Assembly (NCBI RefSeq): GCF_028009165.1
Contig: NC_079243.1
Span: 3,038,001 to 3,102,000 of the forward strand
DNA from: Akanthomyces muscarius
Lineage: Eukaryota > Ascomycota > Sordariomycetes > Hypocreales > Cordycipitaceae
Reading direction: 5' to 3'
DNA: 64,000 nt
The position numbers and the translations under genes are program-made. The notes under the pieces were generated by a model. The model saw only the letters and a list, made by a program, of their open reading frames with translations. It did not search any database and was not told where the DNA came from. Positions 53,816 to 64,000 of this stretch are shown here, piece after piece (within the stretch, counting starts at the first letter, position 1; every line of letters starts with the position of its first letter).

Positions 53816-55748
53816 TCATGGATCAAAGCTATTCTGCGATGCCTTCCTCTCCACCTCCCGAATCGGCGTCACCACCACATCCTCCCTCCCCATGTGCGTT
53901 TCCCTGGGCATCCACGGCACGTCCATAATCTTGCCCGGGTTCAGTATCCATCTTTCGTCCAGCGAGCGCTTAATCGTCGCCATCACATCCACCGTCTCCT
54001 GCCCGACCTCCTTGACCAGGCTCTCCTTTTTGCCCCAACCTATCGAGTGTTCGCCGGTGCACGTGCCCTCCATGTTCAGCGCGCGGTTCACCATGTTGTG
54101 GACGCATGCGGCCACCTTTTCGCGCTCCGCCGGGTCGTGCTTGTTGTACATGATGCTCTCGTGAAAGTTGCCGTCGCCGACATGCCCCAGGATGCTCGCA
54201 AACATGCCCAGCTCGTCCATCTCCTGCTTGCTCACCTCAATCAGGTCGGCGAGGCGGCTCAGTGGCACTGCCACATCCGTGCTCCCTATAATGAAAAATG
54301 TTAGAAGCATTGCTTTGAACAACAAAAAATGGTGGATATGGTTCTTCTTACAAACGTCTTGGCCCTCCTTTCGCAGAGCAAGCATCGACCACAGCGACTC
54401 TTTTCTCGCAGACCACAGCAGCTTCTGCTCCTGCTCGTCCTTGGCAAACTCAAACTCCTCGCCTCCATTCCTCGACGTAATGGCCTGCACTGTCGAGATG
54501 TTCTCTGCCACGCTCGCCTTGGAGCCGGCAAACTTGAAAAAGAGCGTCGGCAACTCCTTCCACGTACGCGGGGCCGTGTTGCCGCTCAAGTTGACGACGC
54601 GCATCTGCACCTCGTCCATAATCTCTAGGCATGTGACAGGCACACCCGCCTGCATGACGCCGGCGGCAGCGGCAGCGGCATCGCGTATCGTCGGAAACGA
54701 GACGACGCCTACAGAATACAGTTCTGGGACGACAGCAAGTTTCAGCGTGGCTTTGCATGTGTTAGCACCTTAAACCCATTGACCCTGCGAAGCCAGTTTG
54801 CATATGCGCACCTTCAGTGACAATCCCCAGAGTGCCTTCGGAGCCCACAAACAGTCCATTCAAGTTATATCCCGCCGACGACTTGCGCGGCCTCCTGCGC
54901 GTCTTGATGATCTGCCCGTCCGCTAGAACGACCGTCAGGTTCACCACCCAGTCCTTCATCGTGCCGTAGCGGACCGCGTTGGTCCCCGAGCAGTTTGTGC
55001 CCACCATGCCGCCAATCTTGGCCGTCGGGCCCGGGTCCACAGGAAAGAAGAGGCCCGCGCCCATGTCGGCGAGCGTCTGGTTCAGGTCCTGCCAGCCGAC
55101 GCTCGGCTGCACGACGACGTCCATGTCGTCCTTGTTGAGCTGCAGGATGCGGTCCATAAAGGCAAAGTCGACGCTGACGCCGCCGTAGGGAGCGGAGAAG
55201 TTGCCCTCGAGGCTCGTGCCCCCAGAAAAGGGAATCAGGGGCACGCGGTGGCGGTGGCAGATCCTGACAATGGCAGCCACGTCCTCGGTGCTGCGTGGGT
55301 AGGCGACGGCGACGGGCAGCGTGTCGGGATTGACACTTGACCACTCCGAGTACCCGTGAGTCTTGAGATCTTCATCATCCGTAGAGATTATCTCTTCGCT
55401 CCCAAGCTCCGACATGATCTCCTTTATTGCCTATCAATTCTGTTAGAGATACTCTTTTTACGTATCGTTTGGTGGACTAGCCTTGTTCATTTCTGGCAGC
55501 GTTGCGAACCGCTGATCGCCACCACCGGAGCTGCTAATACTGTAGCGAGTTGGGCTGCTATTTTTTTCATTCTGCCATTTTGCAATACTCCATCCAATAG
55601 CTCCCGTAGCTACCGCGAAGCCCAGTACCGCGCCACTGGACCATGTAGAGGCAGATCTGCCACTTGAAGTGGTGGTCGACTGGCAGCGGCGGCTGGGCAC
55701 GGCGAAGCGTCGACCACGAAAACCAGATCTACACAAAGAACGCAGCAT
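53816..55748 (-). CDS. dld1: D-lactate dehydrogenase (cytochrome), mitochondrial
   Basis: Four exons join in frame: 55748-55482, 55430-54812, 54750-54352 and 54285-53816 (584 aa). The N-terminus (MLRSLCRSGFRGRRF) is a mitochondrial targeting sequence followed by a membrane segment. The FAD-binding domain has LIPFSGGTSLEGNFSAP, GTNCSGTNAVRYGTMKDW and GLFVGSEGTLGIVTE. The C-terminal domain has ILGHVGDGNFH and GTCTGEHSIGWGK with catalytic His residues. The enzyme oxidises D-lactate and passes electrons to cytochrome c at the inner membrane. Intron 1 must start with GC (AAG|GCTAGT) because the next exon, AIKEIMSELG, needs phase 0 and in-frame stops precede it; a CTAAC branch site and AG fit. Other introns are GT-AG. 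Confidence 0.94.
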
Positions 55749-56299
55749 TTCTAATTTAGATCCCAGAGTGACTTGAAGCAGCGAGACTCTTCATATTGTA
55801 AACCGCACGAGTCCTTAAAGCGTCCGACGTCGGTATGGCTTGTACAGGCCAAAGCGGATACAATGTCCCCCACGTTACTCCCGCGATGGACGACACTAGT
55901 GGCGGGGAAGTCGTATAATTGGCAAGAAGCCAGCGGGGACCGGCACTCACAGACGGCAACGACTGAAGAAGCCAATGGAAGGACAAGCCGTTCGGAATCT
56001 GCGGTTCCATTACGGGACGCAAGTACTGGTCAGCAGAGCTGTGACGGAACATCTTTTATCGCGATATGCCAGCATGTGGGACGAAAGCACAACCGTCACC
56101 GGGAACCGGAACATCACTGCAGATGTAATGTGCTTGGAATATTCATGTTTTCTCATGTTTGCCTATGGCTAGCTTTATAAAGGAAGTGGTCCAATTGCCC
56201 CTCCAACTAACAGAAACGTCAAATCCGTGACTCCTGTGCACATGCCATCTTTTTTTAATACTTTTCTACGCCCAACCGCACATCATCATGATGACGCGC
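55749..56299. other. Gene-free stretch between dld1 and rps4
   Basis: A 551-base region with the dld1 promoter and the rps4 3' flank; both genes read leftward. No gene seen. Confidence 0.6.
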
Positions 56300-57570
56300 T
56301 TAGTTGTTCATGGCGCGGCGGCGGTCACGCTCCTCAGCAATGGTGAGCTTGACACCCTTGCCCTTGGGCAGGGAGATCCAGGGCTTGTCCTGGCCAATGA
56401 CGAAGACGTTGCTCTCGCGGGTGGCAAAGGTGTTGTCGATGGCGTCCTTGATGTGGACAATGGCGAAGCCGCCGTCGTGGCGCTCGCGGTGGGTGATGAC
56501 ACCGATACGGCCCATGTTGCGACCGCCGGTGACCATGGCAATGGCGCCGGTGTCGAACTTGACAAAGTCGGTGATCTTGCCGGTGGCCAGCTCAATCTTG
56601 ACGGTGTCGTTGACCTTGATGGTGGGGTCGGGGTAGCGGATACTGGGAATTTACATGTCAGTATAAAACGTGGTGCAAAGTTCACCATTACAGTTCGTCA
56701 GAAAAAGGACAATGGGAGTATTTCGGGGGGGATGTCGTGGGAGACGGTTCTACGACGAGGTGTCGCTAATTCCCCGTAACCTGTCTTTGACCCTACCGTG
56801 AGAGCAGGAAGACAAGGCCACAGTTCTAGCAGCAACCTCACGTTCTTCATCCTAGTCTGGAGGAAACCAGTCGTAGAAGAGCGGAACAAATGTTTTTTTT
56901 CTGACGCCCAGAAAATCCCCCGAAATCAACCAAAGCTTGATCCAACGGCTGAATGATGTCTGATCAGAAACTCACGTTCTGGCATCGTGCGTGACCAAGA
57001 ATGGGATTCCGCCCTTGCCAAGCTGGACGCGCTTGACCTTGCCGAGCTTGTACTCGGCCTCCTCGGCCTGGATGCGGTGGACGGTGAAGCGGCCCTTGGT
57101 GTCGTAGATGAGGCGGAAGTTCTCGCCCGTCTTCTCGATGGAGATGACGTCCATGAAGCCGGCCGGGTAGGTCATGTCGGTGCGGACCTTGCCGTCGACC
57201 TTGACCAGGCGCTGCATCAGGATCGAGCGCGTCTCGCGGTAGTTGAGCGCATACTTGAGGCGGTTGCGGATGAAGACAATCAGGGGCATGCAGTCGCGGA
57301 GCTTGTGGGGACCGGCCGAGGGCTTGGGCGCGTAGACGCCGGACAGCTTGTCCAACAGCCAGTGGCTGGGGGCTGAGAGACGCTTTTGGTGCTTCTTGCT
57401 GTGGCGATTGTCAGTATTTTGGTTCGCGAGACCCTGCTTCGTCCGCCGAGAGAGGCTGGCGGGAGCGACGCAGCATTGCTCATTCGTAAGACATTGCTGA
57501 TGAAAGCAAGGTCCCAATTCGCAATGATGCAGTTCGCTTTGGAGTGTCAGACTTACATTCCGCGGGCCAT
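56300..57570 (-). CDS. rps4: 40S ribosomal protein S4
   Basis: Three exons join in frame: 57570-57557 (only 14 nt), 57398-56976 and 56642-56300 (259 aa). The protein reads [20 protein letters not shown] at its start, then the S4e region with [20 protein letters not shown] and the KOW-like [19 protein letters not shown]. The ending is RRRAMNN. Length and order match eukaryotic S4e. The tiny first exon with a 158-nt intron directly after four codons and a long second intron (333 nt) is typical of fungal ribosomal protein genes. A plus-strand frame overlapping exon 3 is a shadow. Confidence 0.96.
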
Positions 57571-58270
57571 TTTGTCGGTTTGGCTGTGAAGTTAGTCGGG
57601 ATGCAGAAAATCAGAAATTGAGGCGGGCTCCGTTCAACGAGACCAAGATGTGCTCCGCTGGAGCACGCACAATTTTTTCTCGTCCTCGCTTGGCCTAGCG
57701 TAGTTTACCGGGGGCTTTGTGCCCTAGGACCGGTTGAGGTGGAGATATGGAGCCAAGTCACGCGTTTCGTCACGTGAGGAATCGCGATAAGTTCGACGTC
57801 GATGGTGGAGCCTCACTTCATCACTTGGAGCAAAGCCCCGCGCCGAGGTTCATTCTCTTTTGGGTAAATGGGGCTGATCGGTCCCTGGCCACCTTCACAT
57901 GTAAAAATCCCACGATTGTAGATGTAGCGCCTGCAGGGCAGGCTATATTATTCAATCTAGACTGGACGAATCGCTCACTAGACTACTTTTGGTATGCTGT
58001 AGGTGTATGTAGATGCCAGCTGCTGGCATTAGTTCTTCTTCCCACTTGCTTCAAGAGCGGCCGGCTAGCTGGGTCCGCTTGTCCCTTCGAGACTGTCTTT
58101 GTCCCGTAGCCCTCTATCTTGTTGGTATCAGTCAAATCAATGTACCATGCGCCATAATCCCATGTGATATCCCGTTGTAATCCAAACTCCGAAAAAACAT
58201 TATCCGTAATATGTAACATGTGCGCTGAAAATAAGTGGTGTTTGTTCATGCTGTCGTGTTAAATGACACT
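57571..58270. other. Gene-free stretch between rps4 and Myb gene
   Basis: A 700-base stretch with the rps4 promoter and the Myb gene 3' flank. An 88-codon minus-strand frame (57983-58249) has no recognisable family and is not called. Confidence 0.5.
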
Positions 58271-59806
58271 TTAGCACCGGAGTGCATATTCGTAGCGGTC
58301 GCGACGGGAGTCAACGCCCGTCGCGGTAGGGGACGACGGCCCGGAGAGCTCGCCTTGTCGGCCGTGGCCGTGAGCCATTCGTGAATCGTCTAGAAGCAGT
58401 CTAGAAATATCCATCTCGCCACCCATGAAGTGGTTTGCACCAGCGTCACCAAACTCAAAGCCTGCATGCTGGACATACTCGGATTCAGCAACATGAGCAG
58501 CCCATCTGGGGTCCTCATCGCGAGAGTGGTGGCGAGCCGCCTTGGAGCGCTTCAGCGAGTTGTCAATGGACATGTTGACAGAGGGCTCCATGATGTCGTT
58601 GCCTCTGGACGAATCCTTGGCTTGAAAGGTACCCTTTTCGATGCGCTGGTAAATGGCAGGATACTTGTTGCGGACTCTGTCACGCAGATCGGTAGGCTGT
58701 CGGCTGGAGAGATGATAACGAGGATCACGCTGGATCTTGGTCCAGGCTGGGCCGTAGTGATCCAGGCCCTCAAGGATCTCATGATCATCCTGCTCCGTGA
58801 AGGGGCGGCGTTCGCGACGATGCGACTTTTTGAATGGGCCGTGAATGCCGAGTGAGGCCAAATCATCCATGTTCTTGCGATGAGCGCGACTCTTCTTTTG
58901 CTTGGGCGACTCAGATTCGGGGGAGCTCTTGGAGCTCTTGGACCGAGACTTTTCATCGCTAATCAAAATATTCTCCGAGTGCAGGCCCTTGCGAGAGCTG
59001 CTCTTGCTGCTGTGCTCTGAGCGACGCTCGGATCGAGAGCTCTTGCTAGATCCTCGGAGCTCTTCGGGGCAGCAAGTGCGAAAGCGATCCTTCAAGTCGC
59101 CGGCAGTACGTTCGTTGAATGCAAAGTCAGGGTCTTCCAAGATGTTGGTCCATTTGCCGACGCCATGGCGGTTCACACCGAGGAGGAGATGGTTCGTTTC
59201 CTCGTCTGTCCACTTGCGTCGGGGTTTGGTGGCGCGCTTGCGGCCTTTGGAAGAGCTCTTGTCGGTTTCGGAGGAACCTCGTCGGTGGGAGCGCTCGTCG
59301 GGGCTGCTGTGATTGTTGAAGTCGTGCATCATCTTCATTTGGTTCGCATCATTCTCGTAGGTGGTTGAAGAAATAGGCGGGAAGAGCGCGGCATGAGGCG
59401 GAGGCTCGTGGAGGCCATTGATAATGGGCGGCATGACGAGGGCCTGCTGCGTGGCTTTTTGCTTCTTGAGAGGCTGCGGCAGCTGCACAAAGTCATCTTT
59501 GACGTGCATCGTGGCGCGGCTGCGCTTCTTGTGGTAGGCGTCATCGGGGCCCTCGGGGCTGTCATCGCGGTAGGCACCATGGCCGTGGCGAGACTCGCCC
59601 GAGTCGGAGTCGTCGAGCAGCAGGCGGATAGGATACGGATGCGAAGCGGCATGACGGCTCACATCGCGGTCTAGCCTCGGTAGAGGCCTATCGCCATGGG
59701 CGTGTAGAGGCAGGGCATGCAGAGGAGGGAGGTCCGCATGGGAGTGGTGAGGAGTCGATGTCGACTCGTTCAAGAGGTGGATGAGGCGCGGTTCGATGGT
59801 AGCCAT
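58271..59806 (-). CDS. Telobox Myb-domain DNA-binding protein (Teb1/Tay1-like)
   Basis: One exon, 511 aa from the ATG at 59806 (the upstream frame lacks an ATG). Two Myb-like domains are present. The first, RRKWTDEETNHLLLGVNRHG (about residues 200-255), ends in GDLKDRFRTCC, a variant of the VDLKDKWRN telobox. The second, RRPFTEQDDHEILEGLDHYG (about residues 335-390), ends in TDLRDRVRNKYP. Ser/Arg/Lys-rich low-complexity regions lie between and around them. Two telobox Myb domains are the layout of Teb1 and Tay1, which bind TTAGGG-type repeats at telomeres or in promoters, for example of histone genes. A degenerate CCCTAA-like array is located 2.6 kb downstream on the plus strand. Family is fairly sure; target is inference. 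Confidence 0.88.
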   Translation of the reverse strand: MATIEPRLIHLLNESTSTPHHSHADLPPLHALPLHAHGDRPLPRLDRDVSRHAASHPYPIRLLLDDSDSGESRHGHGAYRDDSPEGPDDAYHKKRSRATMHVKDDFVQLPQPLKKQKATQQALVMPPIINGLHEPPPHAALFPPISSTTYENDANQMKMMHDFNNHSSPDERSHRRGSSETDKSSSKGRKRATKPRRKWTDEETNHLLLGVNRHGVGKWTNILEDPDFAFNERTAGDLKDRFRTCCPEELRGSSKSSRSERRSEHSSKSSSRKGLHSENILISDEKSRSKSSKSSPESESPKQKKSRAHRKNMDDLASLGIHGPFKKSHRRERRPFTEQDDHEILEGLDHYGPAWTKIQRDPRYHLSSRQPTDLRDRVRNKYPAIYQRIEKGTFQAKDSSRGNDIMEPSVNMSIDNSLKRSKAARHHSRDEDPRWAAHVAESEYVQHAGFEFGDAGANHFMGGEMDISRLLLDDSRMAHGHGRQGELSGPSSPTATGVDSRRDRYEYALRC

Positions 59807-60838
59807 CGTGGGCAAAGTGTCAGGGCGATGTCGTGTTGGGCATTGGAGTCCTTGAGATCAAGAGCCAAGAGGAGGGTGAGATGCGATGGAGGCGGGCATG
59901 GACGAAATTAAAAAGGCTTTGAAGAATCAAAGACAAAGTGGTCTCGTCCCATCCTCGGATTAAGGATGGATCCATCTGCGACCGATGCACAAGCAAGCGC
60001 AAGGCCGAATGGAGGCTCTGGCTGGCTTGGAGAGCAGCGGTTTGTCTCTGACACAGTGACACGTGAAATTGTCACATGGGAGGAACCGGAGGCAGAGCCA
60101 GAGGCAGAGCCTCCACCGCGAGCCAAACAGCCGTGGCAGCGCAGCAAGCAGCCGTCTTGGAGCTGCAGCCCACCCGAGTAGCCACCCTTTCCGCCACGGA
60201 GAAAATCTTGGTTTGCTTGGGCTTGCACGCTTGTTCTTGATTCTTTGTTCCAGGCTAAATTAGTGGCATCTTGGACGAAAAACGGCAAATCCCCGCCCGC
60301 TAGACCGTCTTGGGCGCCTGAGGAGCTGGGGCCGGCGCCATGCCTACTCTCCGTGTCTCCGTCGTCAGCGCACGACGCACCACGTCTCAGGACCCCTTTT
60401 GCCCCGAGAGCAGCCCTGTAATTAAGCTGGCGAGCGGCTGTTATACCGTCCCCGTCTGTCCGCCGCGCGGGGGAGCCACATGCACCGTGCAACAGCACTC
60501 TGACGCGGACACGCCAGAGCAAGCAAAAGCTTCTGACACTCACTCGGCCGCCCGTCGCCGCCGCCGCCGCCGCCGCCTGACAGTCTGACTTTGCGCCCGC
60601 CTCGTACGTTTGATACCGGGTATATCAAGTGTCACACCTCACTGTTGCTCCAGCGCCCCGAACCCAGCGATTTTGTGGATCGCGGCTCGGAGTCACAAGC
60701 TTTGCGCGTTGACTGGCAGTTGGTCGATAAGCTACCCTGTCGGGACTGCAGCCATCTGGCAGTTGTGTGCCGGTGGCGTCATTTATTTTTATCTTTGCAG
60801 AGTCGTGAGGTAAACGGCGTGATAAGAGGCGAAGCAAG
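59807..60838. other. Divergent gene-free stretch between Myb gene and DUF7704 gene
   Basis: These 1032 bases contain both promoters and a GCC trinucleotide run (60556-60577). No supported gene. Confidence 0.55.
60556..60577. repeat. GCC trinucleotide microsatellite
   Basis: Seven uninterrupted GCC units upstream of the DUF7704 gene. Confidence 0.8.
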
Positions 60839-61535
60839 ATGGCTTCCAAATTACCTACGATTCCGCGGGTGACGTTTACCATTATTGAGCCGATTTCTTT
60901 GTGAGTGTGCACGCGGTGTCCAAGTAGCCAAGACGCGGGTGGCATAAACACCACCAGGCAAGCTAATCTCACCTTGACCGAGCGCAGAATCGCCGGCTTC
61001 ATCGGCGCCATCTGGGACCCAGCATGGTTCGTCGCCGAGCAGCTGCCCGAGAAGCAGGTGTTTCCTGCATCGGAGCACAGTCTGGTCATGGCGCAGCAGC
61101 TGGGCAACATGTATCTTCTCATGTGCTTTGTCGGGCTGGCAGTCCTTACGACAACTTCCGAGATCAAGGTGGTCCGGAGCTATCTCGTCGCGCTGTGGCT
61201 CGGTGACATTGGCCACCTTGCTTTCACATGCTTGGCGCTGGGCAAGGAGAGGGTGCTGCAGCCACAGGTGTGGAATGCCATGACCTGGGGCAATATTGGA
61301 TTTACAGTAAGTAATCAAATACGCTACCAGTGCTCGGTGTTTCGCACCAGCACAATCAAAGTTGCTGCTGCCGGCTGGCTCCATTGCTTCCAGGAACCGG
61401 ATCCGCTAACTGAGTCGGGGGCGCCGGGGGCGCTCTCCACCGCAGACGTTTGTTTTCGTGATGCGCTCCGCCTATCTTACGGGTCTTTTTGGAAGGGAGC
61501 AAGAAGCAGCACGGAAGACAAAGAAGACGGCATAA
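60839..61535 (+). CDS. DUF7704-family membrane protein
   Basis: Three exons, 60839-60900, 60988-61306 and 61446-61535, join in frame (156 aa). The protein starts MASKLPTIPRVTFTIIEPIS, then IAGFIGAIWDPAWFVAEQLP, QLGNMYLLMCFVGLAVLTTT, WLGDIGHLAFTCLALG and a final membrane segment TFVFVMRSAYLTGLFG. About four membrane segments are predicted by eye. This is the pattern of a fungal DUF7704 protein, a family without known function that is often found near secondary metabolite or stress genes. The ATG at 60839 gives the usual start. The longer single-frame reading through intron 2 has no support. Confidence 0.87.
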
Positions 61536-61717
61536 AAGTAGATGTCGAATCGGGCAACTGGCCCGGGGCCCCGTTCGGTGTGGTGGATCGGCAGGGAGTC
61601 GAGAGCAGGCAGTTGGCAGGTGGCAGGTGGCAGGTACAAGATGCCAGGGTCGAGGCGCTCAGCGCTGGCGTCGGCTTCACCTCGAGGTGTCGGCTTGGTT
61701 GGACTGGACCATCTGAT

Positions 61718-61742
61718 GGTCTGGTCTGGTCTGGTCTGGTCT
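61718..61742. repeat. GGTCT pentanucleotide minisatellite
   Basis: Five perfect GGTCT units just downstream of the DUF7704 stop codon. Confidence 0.9.
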
Positions 61743-62411
61743 GTTCTGCTCCGCTTCGGCACCGTTCATGTCGGGCGGCGGGCTCGGAGGGAGGGGGGAT
61801 AGCAGGCTTCAAGCTATAGCACCATTTTCTGTAGAATCACACTTGCACGTTGCGGATTGCCTGATGACATCTCGATGATAACACCACCACTCCAATGGTA
61901 GGTCGCGCCCGTGATGGCTCGTATTGATTGTCTAGCGTTGCAGCAGATGATCGGTGCGAGGAGGAATCGCTTCTGATTTTGACAGCTGATGAAACGGAGT
62001 GCCGATGACCTGCATAAGCGTGCCGGAGAGATTTGTGCAAAGCAGACAAGGTAGTTTACGATTGTGCATTGACGGAGCTCGAGGAGGTGACGGTATAGGT
62101 GTATATTCTGGCTGATTGACAAGATGCGCGCAAGTAATGTTAGTTCGCAAGTGTTTGGGCGAAGAGTCGTCCTCGGTACGTACCGAATTATGGGGCGTCT
62201 TTCCTCTGCGCGATGCCCTCTGTAGGCGCAAAATACTCAGTAGATGGCACGGAGGTGTTGTAGAAACTACGGGCGAGGGGAGTGAAAGCATGAGCTCAGT
62301 GCACCGTGTGAATAAATATTGCTCTTGATTTATTTTCTTGCCCTTGGATTTTTTTTCCACAGTTTTCTTCTTCGCTACTGGGGCATTGAAAGCAATGAAT
62401 GAAGCCACTCT

Positions 62412-62477
62412 CTGACCCGAAGCCTGACCCGAAGCCTGACCCTGACCCTGACCCTAACCCGAACGCTGACCCTAACC
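62412..62477. repeat. Degenerate telomere-like CCCTRA array
   Basis: About eleven six-base units of the type CCTGAC, CCTAAC, CCCGAAG and CGCTGAC run across these 66 bases. Two are exact CCCTAAC telomere-type units. On the minus strand they read GGTTAGGGTCAG and similar. A smaller CTAACCCCAACCCC patch follows near 62535-62548. The array lies about 450 bp before the ATG of the AT-hook gene. Confidence 0.75.
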
Positions 62478-62924
62478 AGACCAGGCCCACCCCAAGTTCC
62501 AGGGCCAGCAATACCAAATACAGTGCCAACTGCTAACCCCAACCCCAAATCGCGAATCGACTCCACTCGACAACATTCTCATCACTTTGCGTCTACAACT
62601 TCACATTCGCCCAATTTCGCGCAGCGCAGTGGTTCATGCGCATTTGTTCGACTTTCTTTTCTCAATTGGTAAAAGGATAGAAGGCTGCTTATTAAACCTC
62701 CGGCGCATAGGATTTTACACTCCGAAGAAAAATCTGCACTCTTCTGCCCCTTTCACCCCAAGTTTCTCTCTTTCCGAGTTCACAACAGCAGCCCACAAAC
62801 AAACTCCCCGCGCGCCATCTCATTATTATTTATTATTATTAGTTTCTTTCACTTTCCTCAAATCATATCATTCATCACCATCTCCACCATAACAAAAAAA
62901 AACCCCCCCAATTAATTTCTCGTC

Positions 62925-64000
62925 ATGCCCCCCAAACGCGCAACCAGGTCTACGCCTGCGTCCACCGCGCCCGAGTCAATCCCAGCGCAACGCACTCGAG
63001 GCCGCCCTCGACGAAACAAAGGTGCTGGTGCCGTTGCAGACGAGCCGGGCAGGGGCATGGCGACAAGAGCGCGCGCCGCCGCCAAACCGAGCTCTTCTGC
63101 GCCTGCCGCACCGGCCAAGGACCGCGGATCCCTCACCGCCGACCCCATCCCGCGAAAGGGCCCGCCCCGTGACGTCGCAAAGAGTGAATTCAACATCTTC
63201 ACGAGCCCCAATCGCGGCCAGGCAAACAGTGAATCACCCTCTCCCAGATTCGACGCTGAATTTGTCGCCGACGCTGAACCTGGCTCCGAAGAAGACTCTG
63301 GAGCTGAAGACCGTCAAGCAGAGTCTGGCGCCCAAATCGAGGTAGAAGATGCGCCCTTTATGTGTCAAGGCATCCAAAAGCTGGCCGACGCTGCCGAAAG
63401 TATTTTCACCAAGTATAGGGACCTCTTCACCAAGTACAGGGTCATCTTGGACAAGATGAAGGACAACGGCATCTTGGCCAAGGACAGTTTGAGCGGCGCG
63501 GATAAGGCCCAGCTTCAACGCTACAAGACCCAGCTTCGATTCTTCGAGATGGACATGGGTGCTTTCACGTCTATGCGCAACCACCTCGTTGTACACGAGT
63601 CATATGCGCCCTTTCTGCACTGGCTGTGGCTTGATCGTCAAATGCCCGACGATGAAGCCAAAGTCCTCAAGCATTTCTTAATCCCAACCAACCTCGCAAC
63701 CCTCGTCGATATCGTGTACGCAGGCGCCAAGAACGAGTTGCGCGAGGCTGGCGAGGCAGATGTGAATGCGCTCAAAATTCTCGATGACAATTTCGAGGAC
63801 CTTTTCCTGGGCGGCCGCCTGCTCCCCTTGACCAACGCCATGGTGGACCTGGCGCTCGACGTTCGCCAAGCGTATCTGCTCGCTGCGCTCTCCACAGCCA
63901 AGTACAACTCCGAAGCGCGAAGGATTGTATACGACGTCTTTTGCGGCCAGCTCGCGGACCCCTCCGAAAAGCAGCTCAAGAACACGCTTGCCAAGGGGCC
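62925..64000 (+). CDS. Hypothetical protein with N-terminal AT-hook, cut by window edge
   Basis: The frame opens at the ATG at 62925 and stays open for 358 codons to the right edge. The N-terminus is basic with an AT-hook core (RTRGRPRRNK, about residues 23-32), so it probably binds AT-rich DNA. A Pro/Ala/Ser-rich disordered region and an acidic stretch (residues about 115-145) follow. A predicted helical region begins near residue 150 and includes a tandem repeat, FTKYRDLFTKYR. The rest reads as a folded helical domain with WLWLDRQMPDDEAKV and LALDVRQAYLLAALS. I do not recognise the family. Its promoter contains the telomere-like array. The C-terminus is outside the window. Confidence 0.85.
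   Translation, partial: MPPKRATRSTPASTAPESIPAQRTRGRPRRNKGAGAVADEPGRGMATRARAAAKPSSSAPAAPAKDRGSLTADPIPRKGPPRDVAKSEFNIFTSPNRGQANSESPSPRFDAEFVADAEPGSEEDSGAEDRQAESGAQIEVEDAPFMCQGIQKLADAAESIFTKYRDLFTKYRVILDKMKDNGILAKDSLSGADKAQLQRYKTQLRFFEMDMGAFTSMRNHLVVHESYAPFLHWLWLDRQMPDDEAKVLKHFLIPTNLATLVDIVYAGAKNELREAGEADVNALKILDDNFEDLFLGGRLLPLTNAMVDLALDVRQAYLLAALSTAKYNSEARRIVYDVFCGQLADPSEKQLKNTLAKG

Larger units (their letters stand above)
61536..62924. other. Gene-free stretch with telomere-like array, upstream of AT-hook gene
   Basis: A 1389-base stretch with the DUF7704 3' flank, a GGTCT minisatellite (61718-61742), a telomere-like array (62412-62477) and a CA/T-rich leader before the ATG at 62925. No gene supported. 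Confidence 0.55.

Noticed and set aside
57983..58249. 88-codon minus-strand frame with TWDYGAWYIDLTDT
   Set aside because: Looks slightly protein-like but has no recognisable family, no splice partner and sits in an intergenic region.

Overview
The window reads as nuclear DNA of a filamentous ascomycete, most likely a Sordariomycete and probably in Hypocreales. Genes carry short GT-AG introns with CTAAC/CTGAC branch sites. Gene content is typical of that group: HET-domain proteins, a bZIP with a DUF3425 tail, MpaB-type oxygenases, a GH18 chitinase, a SAD-1-like RNA-dependent RNA polymerase and Cys-rich secreted proteins. The species cannot be named from the sequence. No tRNA, rRNA, transposon or CRISPR was recognised. 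Exon joins were worked out by hand from splice signals and checked so that each total coding length is a multiple of three.

Layout. 1-30 kb is accessory in character. It starts with a HET protein cut by the left edge (1-761, -). Next come two MpaB/DUF2236 oxygenase genes (1421-2971 and 3641-5086, both -) and a divergent bZIP gene (5756-6998, +). A secreted phospholipase C-type phosphoesterase (7504-9543, -) is divergent from a membrane-anchored multicopper oxidase (10369-12392, +). Two secreted Cys-rich proteins follow: a modular repeat protein (13036-14577) and a 70-residue protein (16532-16951). Last are three genes sharing one unusual Cys/His zinc-finger module (19515-22322, 23230-25116, 28284-29870), one of them fused to a HET domain. 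Large gene-free stretches separate these genes.

30-64 kb is mostly housekeeping: chitinase, NAC-beta (egd1), tRNA adenosine deaminase (tad1), ribosomal protein L24, a peroxiredoxin, an RGS-domain membrane protein, pantothenate kinase, AIM11, a 2OG-Fe(II) oxygenase, an RNA-dependent RNA polymerase, D-lactate dehydrogenase, ribosomal protein S4, a telobox Myb protein, a DUF7704 membrane protein and an AT-hook protein cut by the right edge.

Most notable. (1) An exact 9-mer, GCTGACTCG, occurs three times upstream of one MpaB gene and three times in the promoter shared by the other MpaB gene and the bZIP gene, which suggests a small self-regulated oxygenase cluster. (2) The RdRP is intact except for one in-frame TAG near codon 219, a candidate for nonsense mutation, readthrough or A-to-I mRNA editing. 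(3) The modular secreted protein is built of repeated phase-1 exons, two of its introns having GC donors. (4) Micro-exons of 1, 6 and 9 nt are predicted in egd1 and in the small secreted gene. (5) A HET domain is fused to the zinc-finger module shared by two neighbours. (6) A degenerate telomere-like array lies 2.6 kb from a telobox Myb gene.
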